Below are positions 6,972-16,011 of a stretch of DNA of 64,000 bases, piece after piece (position 1 is the stretch's first letter; each line of letters opens with the position of its first letter). Source of the DNA: an uncultured Prevotellaceae bacterium (GTDB taxonomy: Bacteria; Bacteroidota; Bacteroidia; Bacteroidales; Bacteroidaceae); NCBI GenBank assembly GCA_945865175.1, contig CAMBDA010000013.1, forward strand, positions 1-64,000, given 5' to 3'. The position numbers and the translations under genes were made by a program. The notes under the pieces are model-generated. The model saw nothing but the letters and a program-made list of their open reading frames with translations, did no database searches and was not told where the DNA came from.

Positions 6972-7892
6972 TTAGGGTTTTGGAATGTCTGTATTCTTTG
7001 AAGGGTCGAATATGGGCGAATCCTCCGGCCAGATACGCGGCAAAACGATATTATAGTCGGCCGTACCTTCGAGTCGAAGCAGTTTCAGTACCCCTTCTTT
7101 CCAGGCAGCGGCATAGACAATGGGGACAGTGGAGGCTCTGTCTATCAGAATCTGGGCACATTCATAGTGGCGATACACTTCGTTCCATGCCACTTCCACA
7201 TGGTCCGTGTTGGCGTATGACTTGATTTTGCTGAAGATGCGTTGCCAGTCGGCTTCCTTGCAGCCCGGAATGTCATAGAGGGTCCCTTTGGCATGCTGCT
7301 TCACCTTTTGGGTGTTGTTGAAGGTAACCATCTGATACTGATAGGTGGGTCCGTCATAAGCAACTGGGGAGCATATGGCATCCGGCTTGGAAATGTAGGG
7401 TTTGAAGAGTCCCTCCATTTCATTGGCTATCAAATCGTTGGCCTGATGGCAGTCTATAATGTGCTTTTTGCGGGAATTGTATGCAAAATGTATGTGTCCC
7501 TTCTTGAAGACAATCTCTACAAAGTTTTCCTGCTCATCGTCCCTGAAGCTTGGGAAGCATGCATAAATCAGACCGCCGTCAGCACTGTTTTTCTTTACCA
7601 TCTGCTGGCCTGTGGCAGGCAGCGCATCCAGGATGTCTATGCAGGGCTGTATCTTTTTGATTCCTTCCATCATGTCGTATTCAGGGGGTAGCTTGCGGTT
7701 GACCCAGTAAGCCACTTCCGATTGTCGGCACAGTACATAATCGCTGAAAGGGAACAGGCTGTCCAGCATTGCATAGACACCCATGATTTCCTTCATGGGG
7801 ACCACGCGTGTGGCCTCCTGTGCCATGACCCTGCTATGTGAAAGGGACAGTAGCAGGCAGAGCGTGAAAAAGTGTATTGCCTTGTTATTCAT
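6972..7892 (-). CDS. Secreted protein of unknown function in the sigma operon
   Basis: The 306-residue product has a clear signal peptide (FFTLCLLLSLSHSRVMAQ). After that I recognise no domain. It is a soluble mixed alpha/beta sequence with several Cys (LCRQSEVAYW, KIQPCIDIL, PDAICSP). Its ATG overlaps the stop region of the preceding anti-sigma-like gene by 8 bases, so the two are translationally coupled. A secreted protein straight after a sigma/anti-sigma pair is a common Bacteroidales layout, which suggests an envelope-stress or surface role (inference). Confidence 0.7.
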   Translation of the reverse strand: MNNKAIHFFTLCLLLSLSHSRVMAQEATRVVPMKEIMGVYAMLDSLFPFSDYVLCRQSEVAYWVNRKLPPEYDMMEGIKKIQPCIDILDALPATGQQMVKKNSADGGLIYACFPSFRDDEQENFVEIVFKKGHIHFAYNSRKKHIIDCHQANDLIANEMEGLFKPYISKPDAICSPVAYDGPTYQYQMVTFNNTQKVKQHAKGTLYDIPGCKEADWQRIFSKIKSYANTDHVEVAWNEVYRHYECAQILIDRASTVPIVYAAAWKEGVLKLLRLEGTADYNIVLPRIWPEDSPIFDPSKNTDIPKP

Positions 7893-8550
7893 AACTCTCT
7901 ATGTTTACCATTCTACCAATTCCGTTCATGCACACCCGCAGTTCCTGCTGCTCATCTCTGTACTGCGCTATTACCTCCTCTGTAGCTTCTCTTGCGCTGT
8001 GTTCCATCAGCGTGGTAAAGTTCTCCTCCACATATGCTCTCATCATCTCTTCCTGTGTGGGCTTGTTCTCCACCTTTGGCCTGCTTTTCCGGATGTTTTG
8101 CTTGCGGGCACGGGCCGATGCTTGAACGGACTGCCTGACTGCCTCTAGCCGAGGGGTGGATGATGTCTGACAGGTAATGACACCCGTACCAGCTGCCGGC
8201 TGTGACACGATGCTACGGTGGACGCTGTCCAGGGGCTGTTCTACAGCGGCCAGAGGCTGGATGTCCAATTTGTCATCGGTGTTGCCGGCCATCCTGATAA
8301 GCAGTATGCAAATGACCGAAGCAGCCACAACGGCCACCCATGGAAATACAGTGGTGCTTCGCTTGCTTCTTGTGGTATACGCTTTTCTGGCCATTCCGCC
8401 CAGGAGCACTGCAAAACCCAGCCATTCCTCAGGAATGTCTTCTGTGGTGGAGAAATACTCCTTCAGGATACGCTCCTCTTCGCGTGAAGTGTTGCTGTCC
8501 ATGAATTTGTCAAGCAGCGCTTGTATGTATTTCTTGTCATTCATCTCCAT
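7885..8550 (-). CDS. Anti-sigma-factor-like single-pass membrane protein
   Basis: Starting at the ATG at 8550 the product is 221 residues. The cytoplasmic N-terminus (YIQALLDKFMDSNTSREEE, then LKEYF and IPEEWLGFAVLL) has the helical layout of Bacteroidales anti-sigma-like proteins encoded after ECF sigma genes. One membrane segment follows near residues 88-106 (VFPWVAVVAASVICILLI). The C-terminal half is outside and charged (RARKQNIRKSRPK). The gene begins 31 bases after the sigma stop codon. No zinc-binding HxxxCxxC motif is seen, so it is not a ZAS-type anti-sigma factor. The role is inferred from position and topology. Confidence 0.65.
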   Translation of the reverse strand: MEMNDKKYIQALLDKFMDSNTSREEERILKEYFSTTEDIPEEWLGFAVLLGGMARKAYTTRSKRSTTVFPWVAVVAASVICILLIRMAGNTDDKLDIQPLAAVEQPLDSVHRSIVSQPAAGTGVITCQTSSTPRLEAVRQSVQASARARKQNIRKSRPKVENKPTQEEMMRAYVEENFTTLMEHSAREATEEVIAQYRDEQQELRVCMNGIGRMVNIESYE

Positions 8551-8581
8551 GTCGAAATTATATCTACGTTCTTTGTTTCTA

Positions 8582-9112
8582 TTATCTTTCAATCTCCTGC
8601 TTTATCAGCACCAGCATTCTTTTCTTGGCCTTGGACAGCGTGCCGCGGACGGACGATTCGGTGGTGCCCAGTATCTGAGCAATCTGTAAACAGCTCATCT
8701 CTTCTTCGCCTCTCATCAGCAGGATGCGCTGCCAGTTGTAGGGCAACCTTTCCATGGCCCGCCTGTACGCCCGTTCGGATTCTGCCCACTCCATCCTTCT
8801 CTGTGGCGTGTCGAGCGAGGGAGGTTCGTAGGGCTCTTCATCGGCATCCCTGTTTCTCCGCAGGAATCTCAGGATGGGATGTCTGTGTTGCGCCTTCAGC
8901 CTGTCCTTGCAGAGATTTCTGGACAGCTTGGCCACGTAGGCACTGAGCATCCGTTTGTTAGCCTCCAGTGCCTGATGCCTTTCCCAGGTGCGGAGCATTA
9001 CCTCCTGAGCCACATCCTCCACATCATCTGCGTCAGGCAAATACTGGTGTGCTTCTGCCGCAGCCACACGACGAAGTTCATCTGCAAGTGATATGTAGGT
9101 TTGACAATCCAT
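8582..9112 (-). CDS. ECF-type RNA polymerase sigma factor
   Basis: This 176-residue protein has region 2 near residues 10-75 (DDVEDVAQEVMLRTWER, LSAYVAKLSRNLCKDRLK) and region 4 near 115-170 (LPYNWQRILLMRGEEEMS, then the helix-turn-helix IAQILGTTESSVRGTLSKAKKR). Both are in the order and spacing of ECF sigma-70 factors. It heads an operon with an anti-sigma-like protein and two secreted proteins, and probably directs their transcription and its own. No TAnnTTTG box is seen upstream, which fits a promoter read by an alternative sigma factor. Confidence 0.9.
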   Translation of the reverse strand: MDCQTYISLADELRRVAAAEAHQYLPDADDVEDVAQEVMLRTWERHQALEANKRMLSAYVAKLSRNLCKDRLKAQHRHPILRFLRRNRDADEEPYEPPSLDTPQRRMEWAESERAYRRAMERLPYNWQRILLMRGEEEMSCLQIAQILGTTESSVRGTLSKAKKRMLVLIKQEIER

Positions 9113-9190
9113 ACGCTATATACGACAAGCATGCCTTAATGCTACCGCTATCTGATGTTTTTTTTTCTTGATATTACCAGATGAGGGCAT

Positions 9191-9236
9191 TTTGCTACCC
9201 AACTGGAGAAATTTTGTTACCCAGTTGGGTAGCAAA
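9191..9236. repeat. Perfect 16-bp inverted repeat with related units
   Basis: TTTGCTACCCAACTGG (9191-9206) and its exact reverse complement (9221-9236) flank a 14-base spacer. The unit TTTTGYTRCCYA recurs four times between 9190 and 9258 in alternating orientation, with CTGGAGA between units. The element lies in the promoter region of the sigma operon and just downstream of the beta-galactosidase terminator. It could be an operator, an attenuator or the scar of a small mobile element. Confidence 0.7.
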
Positions 9237-9254
9237 AAATCTCCAGTTAGGCAA

Positions 9255-9320
9255 CAAAAAAAGGCCTGGAGGGCTGTACCTTCCCACCATAGAACGGGGC
9301 AGGGTACAGCGCTCCAGGCC
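9255..9320 (-). terminator. Rho-independent terminator of the GH35 gene
   Basis: A long stem pairs GGCCTGGAG-x-GCTGTACC with its complement across 9263-9320. On the minus strand it is followed by a run of seven T (9256-9262). It lies 17 bases after the beta-galactosidase stop codon. Confidence 0.85.
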
Positions 9321-9336
9321 AATTCATTCACTGTGT

Positions 9337-11772
9337 CTACATCTTAAAGGCTCCCGACTTCACATAGATGCGGTAGTCCTTGATGCTTTCGGGGGCATTT
9401 TCCTCCATGCGGGGAAGAATCTGGAAGCCAGAGATGGTCTGGTCCTGATTCAGGTCGATGATGATGTGATGGGGGAAGGGTACACCCTTGTTGGTGCTCC
9501 AGTAGGTGCTCTCCTGGAGGTCGAACACCTTGGTGCCGTTCTTGTTGCCGGTGCTCACGTCCTCGTCGTCGGCATATGCCACGCTCCAGGGCTCACGGCT
9601 AAGGCGATTGCCCTTCTCATCGAGCAGATAGAGCTCTGAGATGCAGCAGTATTCGCGGTCCCAATGGCTGTTGAGCGCTTCGATGCAGAAGTAGCGTCCG
9701 CTCACGGGCCTGGAGAATTTCACCTCCTGCCAGCCGTTCCCGGCCTTCAGCGTGCCTTCCATCACAGCCTTTTCGCCGCTGAGGTCCAGCTTCTGCCCCT
9801 CCAGGCGATGGGTCTGCGGCTTGTCGATTTGCAGCATGTTCAGTTCGGGCGTGTCCTGACCCCATACGACAGCCTCCTTGGGTCCGATGATGTCGAGCAC
9901 AATCACCTCGTTCTCGCCCTTCTTCAGCCAGCAGCCAGGGCAATAGAGCGTTTGCTGCGGACCGATGCTCCAGATGCGGCCCAGTTCATGTCCGTTGACA
10001 TACACTTGTCCCTTGCCCCACGTCTGAAAGTTGAGGAACGTGTCGCCCACTTTCTTCAGGTTGAAGGTGCCACGGTAGTAGCCACGGCCCTGGAGGAGAT
10101 CCTTGCCGTCCTTGGTCCACATGGCAGGACCGCCCATGCGCATTACGTGCTTATCCAGGTCGGCAGGATGGGCAAAGGCATCCTTGGCACGCTCGTAGGA
10201 GTCTGAAAGGGTGACAATGTTCCACTGGCGGGGCTTGAAGACAGTTTCCATCTGGGGCGTTTGTGCAGTGATGACTACGTCGCTGACAATGCCCTTGTAG
10301 TCCTTGATGGCCTGCCCAAAGTTGACGCGGCCCATTCCCTCCACAAGAATTTCCAGTTCATCGCCTTCCTTTACGGGAGGCAGGTTGAGTGTGCGTTCAC
10401 TTTTCACGCGGTCCAGTTTGCCGATGAAACGGCCGTTGATGAACACCTGTGCATAGTCGTGCATCTGAGCTGTGAGCACGCTGGGACCGTCAATCCTGGG
10501 CAGACGGGTGGCATAATAGAGCATACCCCATCCCAGGTCCATTTCCTCAAAAGTGAGCAGAGGCCTGTTCTTTTCCACTTTGGTCTTGCTGTCCGTGCCG
10601 CTGAAGAGGGGTGTGAACTGTGTCAACTCAAAGCGTGGAACCGTGATGATGGGCATGGGAAGCTTGGGCACGGACGGCAGTTTCTTGCCATCGTTGTAGC
10701 GGGCCATCATGGTGCGCAGCTCGTAGAATTTCTCCGTGGCCTTTCCATATTCGTTGATGGGGGCATCATAGTCGTAGGAGGTGACGTCGGGTGCAAAACC
10801 AGGTGAGTTGGCGCCTGCCCAGTGGCCGAAGGATGTACCGCCGTGGGTCATGTAGAGCGAGAAGCTGATGCCCCGCTTGAGCATGGCCTCCATGCCGTCC
10901 ACCATGTCCTTGGCATTGCGCGTTTCGTGCTGAGCACCCCATTTGTCGAACCATCCGCTCCAGAACTCGGAACACATCTTGGGCGCATCGGGGCGCACCT
11001 CGCCCAGTCGCTTGAACTGTTGGTCAATGTCGGCACCCGTGCCGAAGTTCATGGTCCAGGTAAGGTCTTCCAGACCGTTCACTTCAAAATTGCTGCTCCA
11101 GTCGCACTGGAAGAGTGCCAATTCCTTGCCGTAGATTTCGCGCAGGCAGTCGCGTATGGCCATCACATAGGGTTTGTCGTTGCCGTAGCTGCCATATTCG
11201 TTCTCCACCTGTACCATGATGATGGGGCCACCATTCTGGATCGTAAGGGGAGCCAACTGCTTGCCCACCTCCTGCTCGAAGATGCGCACACGCTCCATGA
11301 AATAGGGGTCCTGGTGGCGCAGGTTGATGTCCTTCTTCTTGAGTAGCCACCAGGGCAGACCACCCATTTCCCATTCGGCACACACGTATGGGCCGGGGCG
11401 TACAATCACGTACATGCCGTTTTTCTGGGCCAGCCGGCAGAATTCGGCCACATCATTGTTGCCCGTAAAGTCGAACTTGCCTTCCTCTTGCTCATGGATG
11501 TTCCAGAAGACATACAGGCACACGGTATTCATTCCCAATGCCTTGCACATCTGGATGCGGTGTTCCCAATAGGGGCGGGGAATGCGCGGGTAGTGCATCT
11601 CCGCGGCTTTCACCACAAAGGGCTTTCCATTGAGCATAAAGGAACCTTTTCCGGCTTCGAAATGACCGGCTTCAGAACTGGCCTGAAGCACCTGGGGCGA
11701 AGCCATACATAAGGCCAGGGCCAGGCAGGCCTTGGCTGTACCCGAAAGGGCTTTGCTAAAAAAATGTTTCAT
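9337..11772 (-). CDS. Secreted GH35 beta-galactosidase
   Basis: The 811-residue enzyme has a signal peptide (ACLALALCMASPQVLQA) and an N-terminal GH35 TIM barrel. The barrel shows HYPRIPRPYWEHR near residue 60 and WNIHE near 90. The acid/base Glu is at about residue 192 in VENEYGSYG, and the nucleophile Glu at about 269 in SEFWSGWFDKWG. Beta-sandwich domains follow. The last 150 residues look like a discoidin (F5/8 type C) carbohydrate-binding module (VSGRYFCIEALNS, ISELYLLDE, HHIIIDLNQDQTISGF). It releases terminal beta-galactose, probably in the periplasm or at the surface, from host or plant glycans. An ATG at 11796 would add eight residues; 11772 gives the better signal peptide. A TAAATTTG box is at 11840-11847. 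Confidence 0.95.
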   Translation of the reverse strand: MKHFFSKALSGTAKACLALALCMASPQVLQASSEAGHFEAGKGSFMLNGKPFVVKAAEMHYPRIPRPYWEHRIQMCKALGMNTVCLYVFWNIHEQEEGKFDFTGNNDVAEFCRLAQKNGMYVIVRPGPYVCAEWEMGGLPWWLLKKKDINLRHQDPYFMERVRIFEQEVGKQLAPLTIQNGGPIIMVQVENEYGSYGNDKPYVMAIRDCLREIYGKELALFQCDWSSNFEVNGLEDLTWTMNFGTGADIDQQFKRLGEVRPDAPKMCSEFWSGWFDKWGAQHETRNAKDMVDGMEAMLKRGISFSLYMTHGGTSFGHWAGANSPGFAPDVTSYDYDAPINEYGKATEKFYELRTMMARYNDGKKLPSVPKLPMPIITVPRFELTQFTPLFSGTDSKTKVEKNRPLLTFEEMDLGWGMLYYATRLPRIDGPSVLTAQMHDYAQVFINGRFIGKLDRVKSERTLNLPPVKEGDELEILVEGMGRVNFGQAIKDYKGIVSDVVITAQTPQMETVFKPRQWNIVTLSDSYERAKDAFAHPADLDKHVMRMGGPAMWTKDGKDLLQGRGYYRGTFNLKKVGDTFLNFQTWGKGQVYVNGHELGRIWSIGPQQTLYCPGCWLKKGENEVIVLDIIGPKEAVVWGQDTPELNMLQIDKPQTHRLEGQKLDLSGEKAVMEGTLKAGNGWQEVKFSRPVSGRYFCIEALNSHWDREYCCISELYLLDEKGNRLSREPWSVAYADDEDVSTGNKNGTKVFDLQESTYWSTNKGVPFPHHIIIDLNQDQTISGFQILPRMEENAPESIKDYRIYVKSGAFKM

Positions 11773-11839
11773 ACTTGTTTTTTGTTTTATCATCATGTTT
11801 TGTCATGCGGTTTATGGCCTATTTGTGCATTATTGATGG

Positions 11840-11847
11840 CAAATTTA
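11840..11847 (-). promoter_or_regulatory. -7 element for the GH35 gene
   Basis: TAAATTTG on the minus strand, 67 bases before the start at 11772. It is divergent from the ABC-F promoter. Confidence 0.55.
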
Positions 11848-11880
11848 TGTAAAAATCATTATAAAACCAAGAAAATGTTG

Positions 11881-11888
11881 TAATTTTG
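11881..11888 (+). promoter_or_regulatory. -7 element for the ABC-F gene
   Basis: TAATTTTG matches TAnnTTTG and precedes the GTG start by 66 bases, placing the longer in-frame N-terminus upstream of it outside the transcript. Confidence 0.6.
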
Positions 11889-11954
11889 CACAGCCAACAA
11901 CCAAATTCGGTACTATATATATACTACGGACAAACAAGAGAAATCATATCAGAC

Positions 11955-13898
11955 GTGATTAGCATAGACAATCTGGGCGTGGAATTCAGCGCACGCCCCT
12001 TATTCAGCGACGTGAGTTTCGTCGTGGGCGACAAGGACAGGATAGCCCTGGTGGGGAAAAACGGGGCCGGAAAGAGCACCATGCTCAAAATCATAGCCGG
12101 TCTGCAACAGCCCACCACCGGCACGGTATCGGTGCCCCGCGATGCCACAGTAGCCTATCTGCCCCAGGTGATGGTGCTCTCGGACGGACGTACGGTGAGA
12201 GAGGAGGCCGAAACAGCCTTCAGTGCCCTGCATGCACTGGAAGAGAAGATTCAGGAGATGCACAGGCAATTGAGTCAACGAACTGATTACGAGAGCGAAT
12301 CTTACATGCAGCTAGTGGAACGCTTTACCCACGACAACGAACGCCTGCAGATGATGGGAGGGCTCAACTACCAGTCGGAACTGGAACGCACGCTGCAAGG
12401 TCTGGGCTTCGACCGCAAGGATTTTGACCGTCCCACCAGCGAGTTCAGCGGCGGATGGCGCATGCGCATCGAACTGGCCAAATTGCTGCTGCAGCATCCC
12501 GACGTGCTCCTGCTCGACGAGCCCACCAACCATCTGGACATTGAAAGCATCCAGTGGCTGGAACAGTTCCTGGCTACCAAGGCAGGGGCAGTGGTGCTGG
12601 TGAGTCACGACCGTGCCTTTATCAACAATGTCACCAACCGCACGCTGGAGATTTCCTGCGGCAAGGTGTACGACTACAAGGTGGGCTACGACGAATATGT
12701 GAAACTGCGGGCTGAAAGGCGGGAACAACAGCTGCGGGCCTATGAGAACCAGCAGAAGGAGATAGCCGACATACGCGCCTTTGTGGACCGTTTCCGCTAC
12801 CAGGCCACCAAGGCCATCCAGGTGCAGAGCCGCCTGAAACAGCTGGAAAAGATGGTACCCATCGAGGTGGACGAAGTGGACAACAGCGCCCTTCACCTGA
12901 AGTTTACCTGCAGCCAGCGCAGTGGTGATTTTCCGGTCATCTGCGAGGATGTGGCCAAGCGCTATGGCGACCACTGTGTGTTCCACGACGTGAACCTCAC
13001 CATCCGCAGGGGCGAGAAAGTGGCCTTTGTGGGCCGCAATGGCGAGGGAAAATCTACACTGGTGAAGTGCATCCTGGGAGAGATTCCCTTTGAGGGTCAT
13101 CTCAAGGTGGGACATAACGTGCAGATTGGCTATTTTGCCCAGAACCAGGCCCAGCTGCTCGACGGAGAAATTACAGTCTTTGACACCATCGACCGTGTGG
13201 CACGGGGCGACATCCGCCTGAAGATACGCGACATCCTGGGAGCCTTCATGTTCGGCGGTGAGCCGTCGGAAAGAAAGGTGAAGTTTCTCTCTGGCGGCGA
13301 GCGTACCCGTCTGGCCATGATCAAACTGCTGCTGGAGCCCGTGAACTGCCTGATACTGGACGAACCCACCAACCACCTGGACATGCGCTCGAAGGATGTG
13401 CTCAAGGAGGCGATACGCGATTTTGACGGCACAGTGATTGTGGTGAGTCACGACCGTGAGTTCCTCGATGGCCTGGTGACCAAGGTCTACGAGTTTGGCG
13501 GCGGACAGGTGAGGGAGCACATCGGAGGCATCTACGACTTCTTGCGTAATCGCAACATCGAAAGCCTCCACCAGCTGAGTGCCACCGGAGGCCCATCGGC
13601 CAACACCGTCCAGCAAGCCGAAGAAGCAAGCCAGCCACAGGCACCTTCCACAGGTGCCCTCAGTTATGAGGAACAGAAGGCACAGGCCCGTCGCAGACGC
13701 AAGTTGGAGACAGCCGTGAAGGAAGCCGAAGAGAAAGTAAGCCAGCTGGAAGCTGCCATTCGTATTCTGGAAGACCAAATGGCCACCCCGGATGGAAGTA
13801 CGGATATGTCGCTCTATGAAAAACATGCCCAGCTGAAACGCCAGTTGTCTGCTGCCGAGGAAGAATGGGAGACTGCCATGATGGAAATGGAAGGATGA
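11955..13898 (+). CDS. ABC-F family ATPase (ribosome-associated type)
   Basis: The 647-residue protein has two ATP-binding cassettes and no membrane segments, the ABC-F design. Cassette 1 shows GKNGAGKST near residue 37, the signature FSGGWRMRIELAKLL and Walker B VLLLDEPTNHLD. Cassette 2 shows GRNGEGKST near 355, LSGGERTRLAMIKLL and CLILDEPTNHLD. A linker helix between them is rich in Arg/Gln. The last 90 residues form a coiled coil (RRRRKLETAVKEAEEKV). ABC-F proteins act on the ribosome in translation control or antibiotic protection; which applies here cannot be told. The GTG at 11955 gives the usual start VISIDNLGVEFS. An earlier in-frame start would reach back into the promoter. Confidence 0.92.
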   Translation: MISIDNLGVEFSARPLFSDVSFVVGDKDRIALVGKNGAGKSTMLKIIAGLQQPTTGTVSVPRDATVAYLPQVMVLSDGRTVREEAETAFSALHALEEKIQEMHRQLSQRTDYESESYMQLVERFTHDNERLQMMGGLNYQSELERTLQGLGFDRKDFDRPTSEFSGGWRMRIELAKLLLQHPDVLLLDEPTNHLDIESIQWLEQFLATKAGAVVLVSHDRAFINNVTNRTLEISCGKVYDYKVGYDEYVKLRAERREQQLRAYENQQKEIADIRAFVDRFRYQATKAIQVQSRLKQLEKMVPIEVDEVDNSALHLKFTCSQRSGDFPVICEDVAKRYGDHCVFHDVNLTIRRGEKVAFVGRNGEGKSTLVKCILGEIPFEGHLKVGHNVQIGYFAQNQAQLLDGEITVFDTIDRVARGDIRLKIRDILGAFMFGGEPSERKVKFLSGGERTRLAMIKLLLEPVNCLILDEPTNHLDMRSKDVLKEAIRDFDGTVIVVSHDREFLDGLVTKVYEFGGGQVREHIGGIYDFLRNRNIESLHQLSATGGPSANTVQQAEEASQPQAPSTGALSYEEQKAQARRRRKLETAVKEAEEKVSQLEAAIRILEDQMATPDGSTDMSLYEKHAQLKRQLSAAEEEWETAMMEMEG

Positions 13899-13933
13899 AC
13901 TGAGAAATACAAAAACATAACATTTGCAACATA

Positions 13934-15979
13934 ATGAAAAGAATGAAGAACTGGATGTCTGCACTGACATTGGCTGCCATGACAGCAGCATGCACCACGG
14001 GCCATCAGCCCCTGAAATCGGGTATCAATCTGGCCAATCTTGACACAACCGCACTGCCCGGAACCGACTTTTACCAGTATGCCACCGGCGGCTGGCAGAA
14101 GGCTCATCCGCTTACACCTGAATACAGCCGCTATGGCAGTTTTGACGTGCTGTCGGAAAACAACAATGCCATCCTGCGCTCACTCATCGACAGCGTGGCA
14201 ACCCTGGACAATGCCCCGGGCTCAATCGAACAGAAGATAGCCGACCTCTACAACTCCGCCATGGACTCGGCTGCCCTGCAGGAGCACGGACTGGACGAGA
14301 TGCAGGCTTTCCTGCGCGTAGACGGCTACCGCAGTTCGCCCGAGGTGACTGCCCAGTGGCTGAAGGAGGTGTGGCCCACCATGCTCCGCCAGGGTGTGAG
14401 CGGCCTGTTCGGCTTCTACATCGGTGCCGACGAGAAAGACTCCAAGAACAATATCCTCACCATCGGTCAGGGGGGGCTGTCGCTGGGGCAGAAGGACTAC
14501 TATACCGACACCGACGAGACCGCCCAGCACATTCGCACGGCCTATACCAAATATATGAATGACCAATGCATGCACGTGGGATTTTCGGAGGCGGATGCCG
14601 CCCGTATTGCAGCCGACGTGATGCGCATCGAGACACGGTTGGCCACAAAATGCCGCACCATGACCGAGCTGCGCGATGTGGAGGCCAACTACAACAAGTT
14701 TACCTATGACAGCCTGAAGACCACCTTTGCCGATATTGACTGGGACACCTATTTCGGCTATTTTGGCATCAGCGGCCTGAAGGACGTGATTGTGGGTCAG
14801 CCGGAAGCCATTCTGGAGGCCGGACGTATCATGAACGAGGAACCTGCCGAGGCCCTGCAGAACGTATACCTGTGGCATGCCATCGAGTCGGCATCGGCCT
14901 ATGTAGACGACCAGAGCCGGGCCCTGAGCTTCGGTTTCTGGGGCACGGTAATGAGCGGACGCACCGAGGACCGTCCCCGATGGAAACGTGCGGTGGCCAG
15001 TGTGGAGGGCGGACTTGGAGAAGCCCTTGGCCAACTGTATGTGGCCAAGTATTTCCCGCCCGAAGCCAAAGAACGTATGCAAAAACTTATTGCCAACTTG
15101 CAGGTGGCACTTGGTGAACGCATCGACCAGCAAGACTGGATGAGCGATTCCACCCGTGTGCTGGCCCACGAGAAGCTGGATGCCTTCTATGTGAAGGTGG
15201 GCTATCCCGACCAGTGGAAAGACTATTCTACGCTGAAGATAGGCCATTCCTATCTGCAGAATGTGCTCGCATGCAACGAATGGGCAATAAAGGATATGAT
15301 TGATTCTCATCTGAATAAGCCTGTAGACATCAACGAATGGTACATGACCCCGCAAACGGTGAATGCCTACTATAACCCCACCACCAACGAAATCTGCTTC
15401 CCCGCAGGCATCCTGCAGCCGCCCTTCTTCGACATGAATGCCGACGATGCCTTCAACTACGGTGCCATCGGTGTAGTGATTGGCCATGAGATGACCCATG
15501 GATTCGACGACAAGGGCAGCATGTACGACAAGGACGGCAACCTGCGCCAATGGTGGACCCAGGAAGACCGCGAACGCTTTGAAGAACGCATTGCCGTGAT
15601 GCGCACCTATCACGATTCTATCGAAGTGCTTCCAGGCCTGCATGCCAACGGCAGCCTCACCCTGGGCGAGAACATTGCCGACCATGGCGGCCTGATGGTG
15701 TCGTTCCAGGCCTTCTGCAATGCCCTCAAGGATAATCCGCTGGACGATGTGGACGGATTCACGCCCCAGCAACGGTTCCTGCTGGCATACGCCAACGTGT
15801 GGGGCCAGAACATCCGTGAGGAGGAAATCCGCCGCAGAGTGAAAGGCGACCCCCATCAGTTGGGTGAATGGCGTGTGAACGGACAGATGCCTCATCTGGA
15901 TGCGTGGTACGAGGCCTTCGGCATTACCGAGAGCGACCCCATGTATCTGCCCAAGGAGAAAAGGGTACAGGTGTGGTAA
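13934..15979 (+). CDS. pepO: M13-family (PepO/neprilysin-like) metalloendopeptidase, lipoprotein
   Basis: The 681-residue protein has a lipobox-like signal sequence (ALTLAAMTAACTTG) and so should be membrane-anchored outside the cytoplasm. The M13 N-terminal domain begins PGTDFYQYATGGWQK. The catalytic domain has zinc motif HEMTH in VIGHEMTHGFDDKG near residue 518, and third ligand Glu in LGENIADHGGL near 578. NAYYNPTTNEICFPAGIL upstream is also a family signature. These enzymes cleave oligopeptides. It follows the ABC-F gene by 35 bases. Confidence 0.93.
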   Translation: MKRMKNWMSALTLAAMTAACTTGHQPLKSGINLANLDTTALPGTDFYQYATGGWQKAHPLTPEYSRYGSFDVLSENNNAILRSLIDSVATLDNAPGSIEQKIADLYNSAMDSAALQEHGLDEMQAFLRVDGYRSSPEVTAQWLKEVWPTMLRQGVSGLFGFYIGADEKDSKNNILTIGQGGLSLGQKDYYTDTDETAQHIRTAYTKYMNDQCMHVGFSEADAARIAADVMRIETRLATKCRTMTELRDVEANYNKFTYDSLKTTFADIDWDTYFGYFGISGLKDVIVGQPEAILEAGRIMNEEPAEALQNVYLWHAIESASAYVDDQSRALSFGFWGTVMSGRTEDRPRWKRAVASVEGGLGEALGQLYVAKYFPPEAKERMQKLIANLQVALGERIDQQDWMSDSTRVLAHEKLDAFYVKVGYPDQWKDYSTLKIGHSYLQNVLACNEWAIKDMIDSHLNKPVDINEWYMTPQTVNAYYNPTTNEICFPAGILQPPFFDMNADDAFNYGAIGVVIGHEMTHGFDDKGSMYDKDGNLRQWWTQEDRERFEERIAVMRTYHDSIEVLPGLHANGSLTLGENIADHGGLMVSFQAFCNALKDNPLDDVDGFTPQQRFLLAYANVWGQNIREEEIRRRVKGDPHQLGEWRVNGQMPHLDAWYEAFGITESDPMYLPKEKRVQVW

Positions 15980-16011
15980 TGAGTAATAATTGAATAACCT
16001 CCTGAAAAAAT

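Noticed and set aside
12312..13991. Very long open frame antisense to the ABC-F gene
   Set aside because: Its translation is rich in His, Leu and Val with no domain, and it mirrors the codon pattern of the ABC-F gene, whose motifs are complete.
15980..16011. SAM riboswitch before metA
   Set aside because: The gap to the upstream gene is only 32 bases, too short for a known SAM riboswitch.
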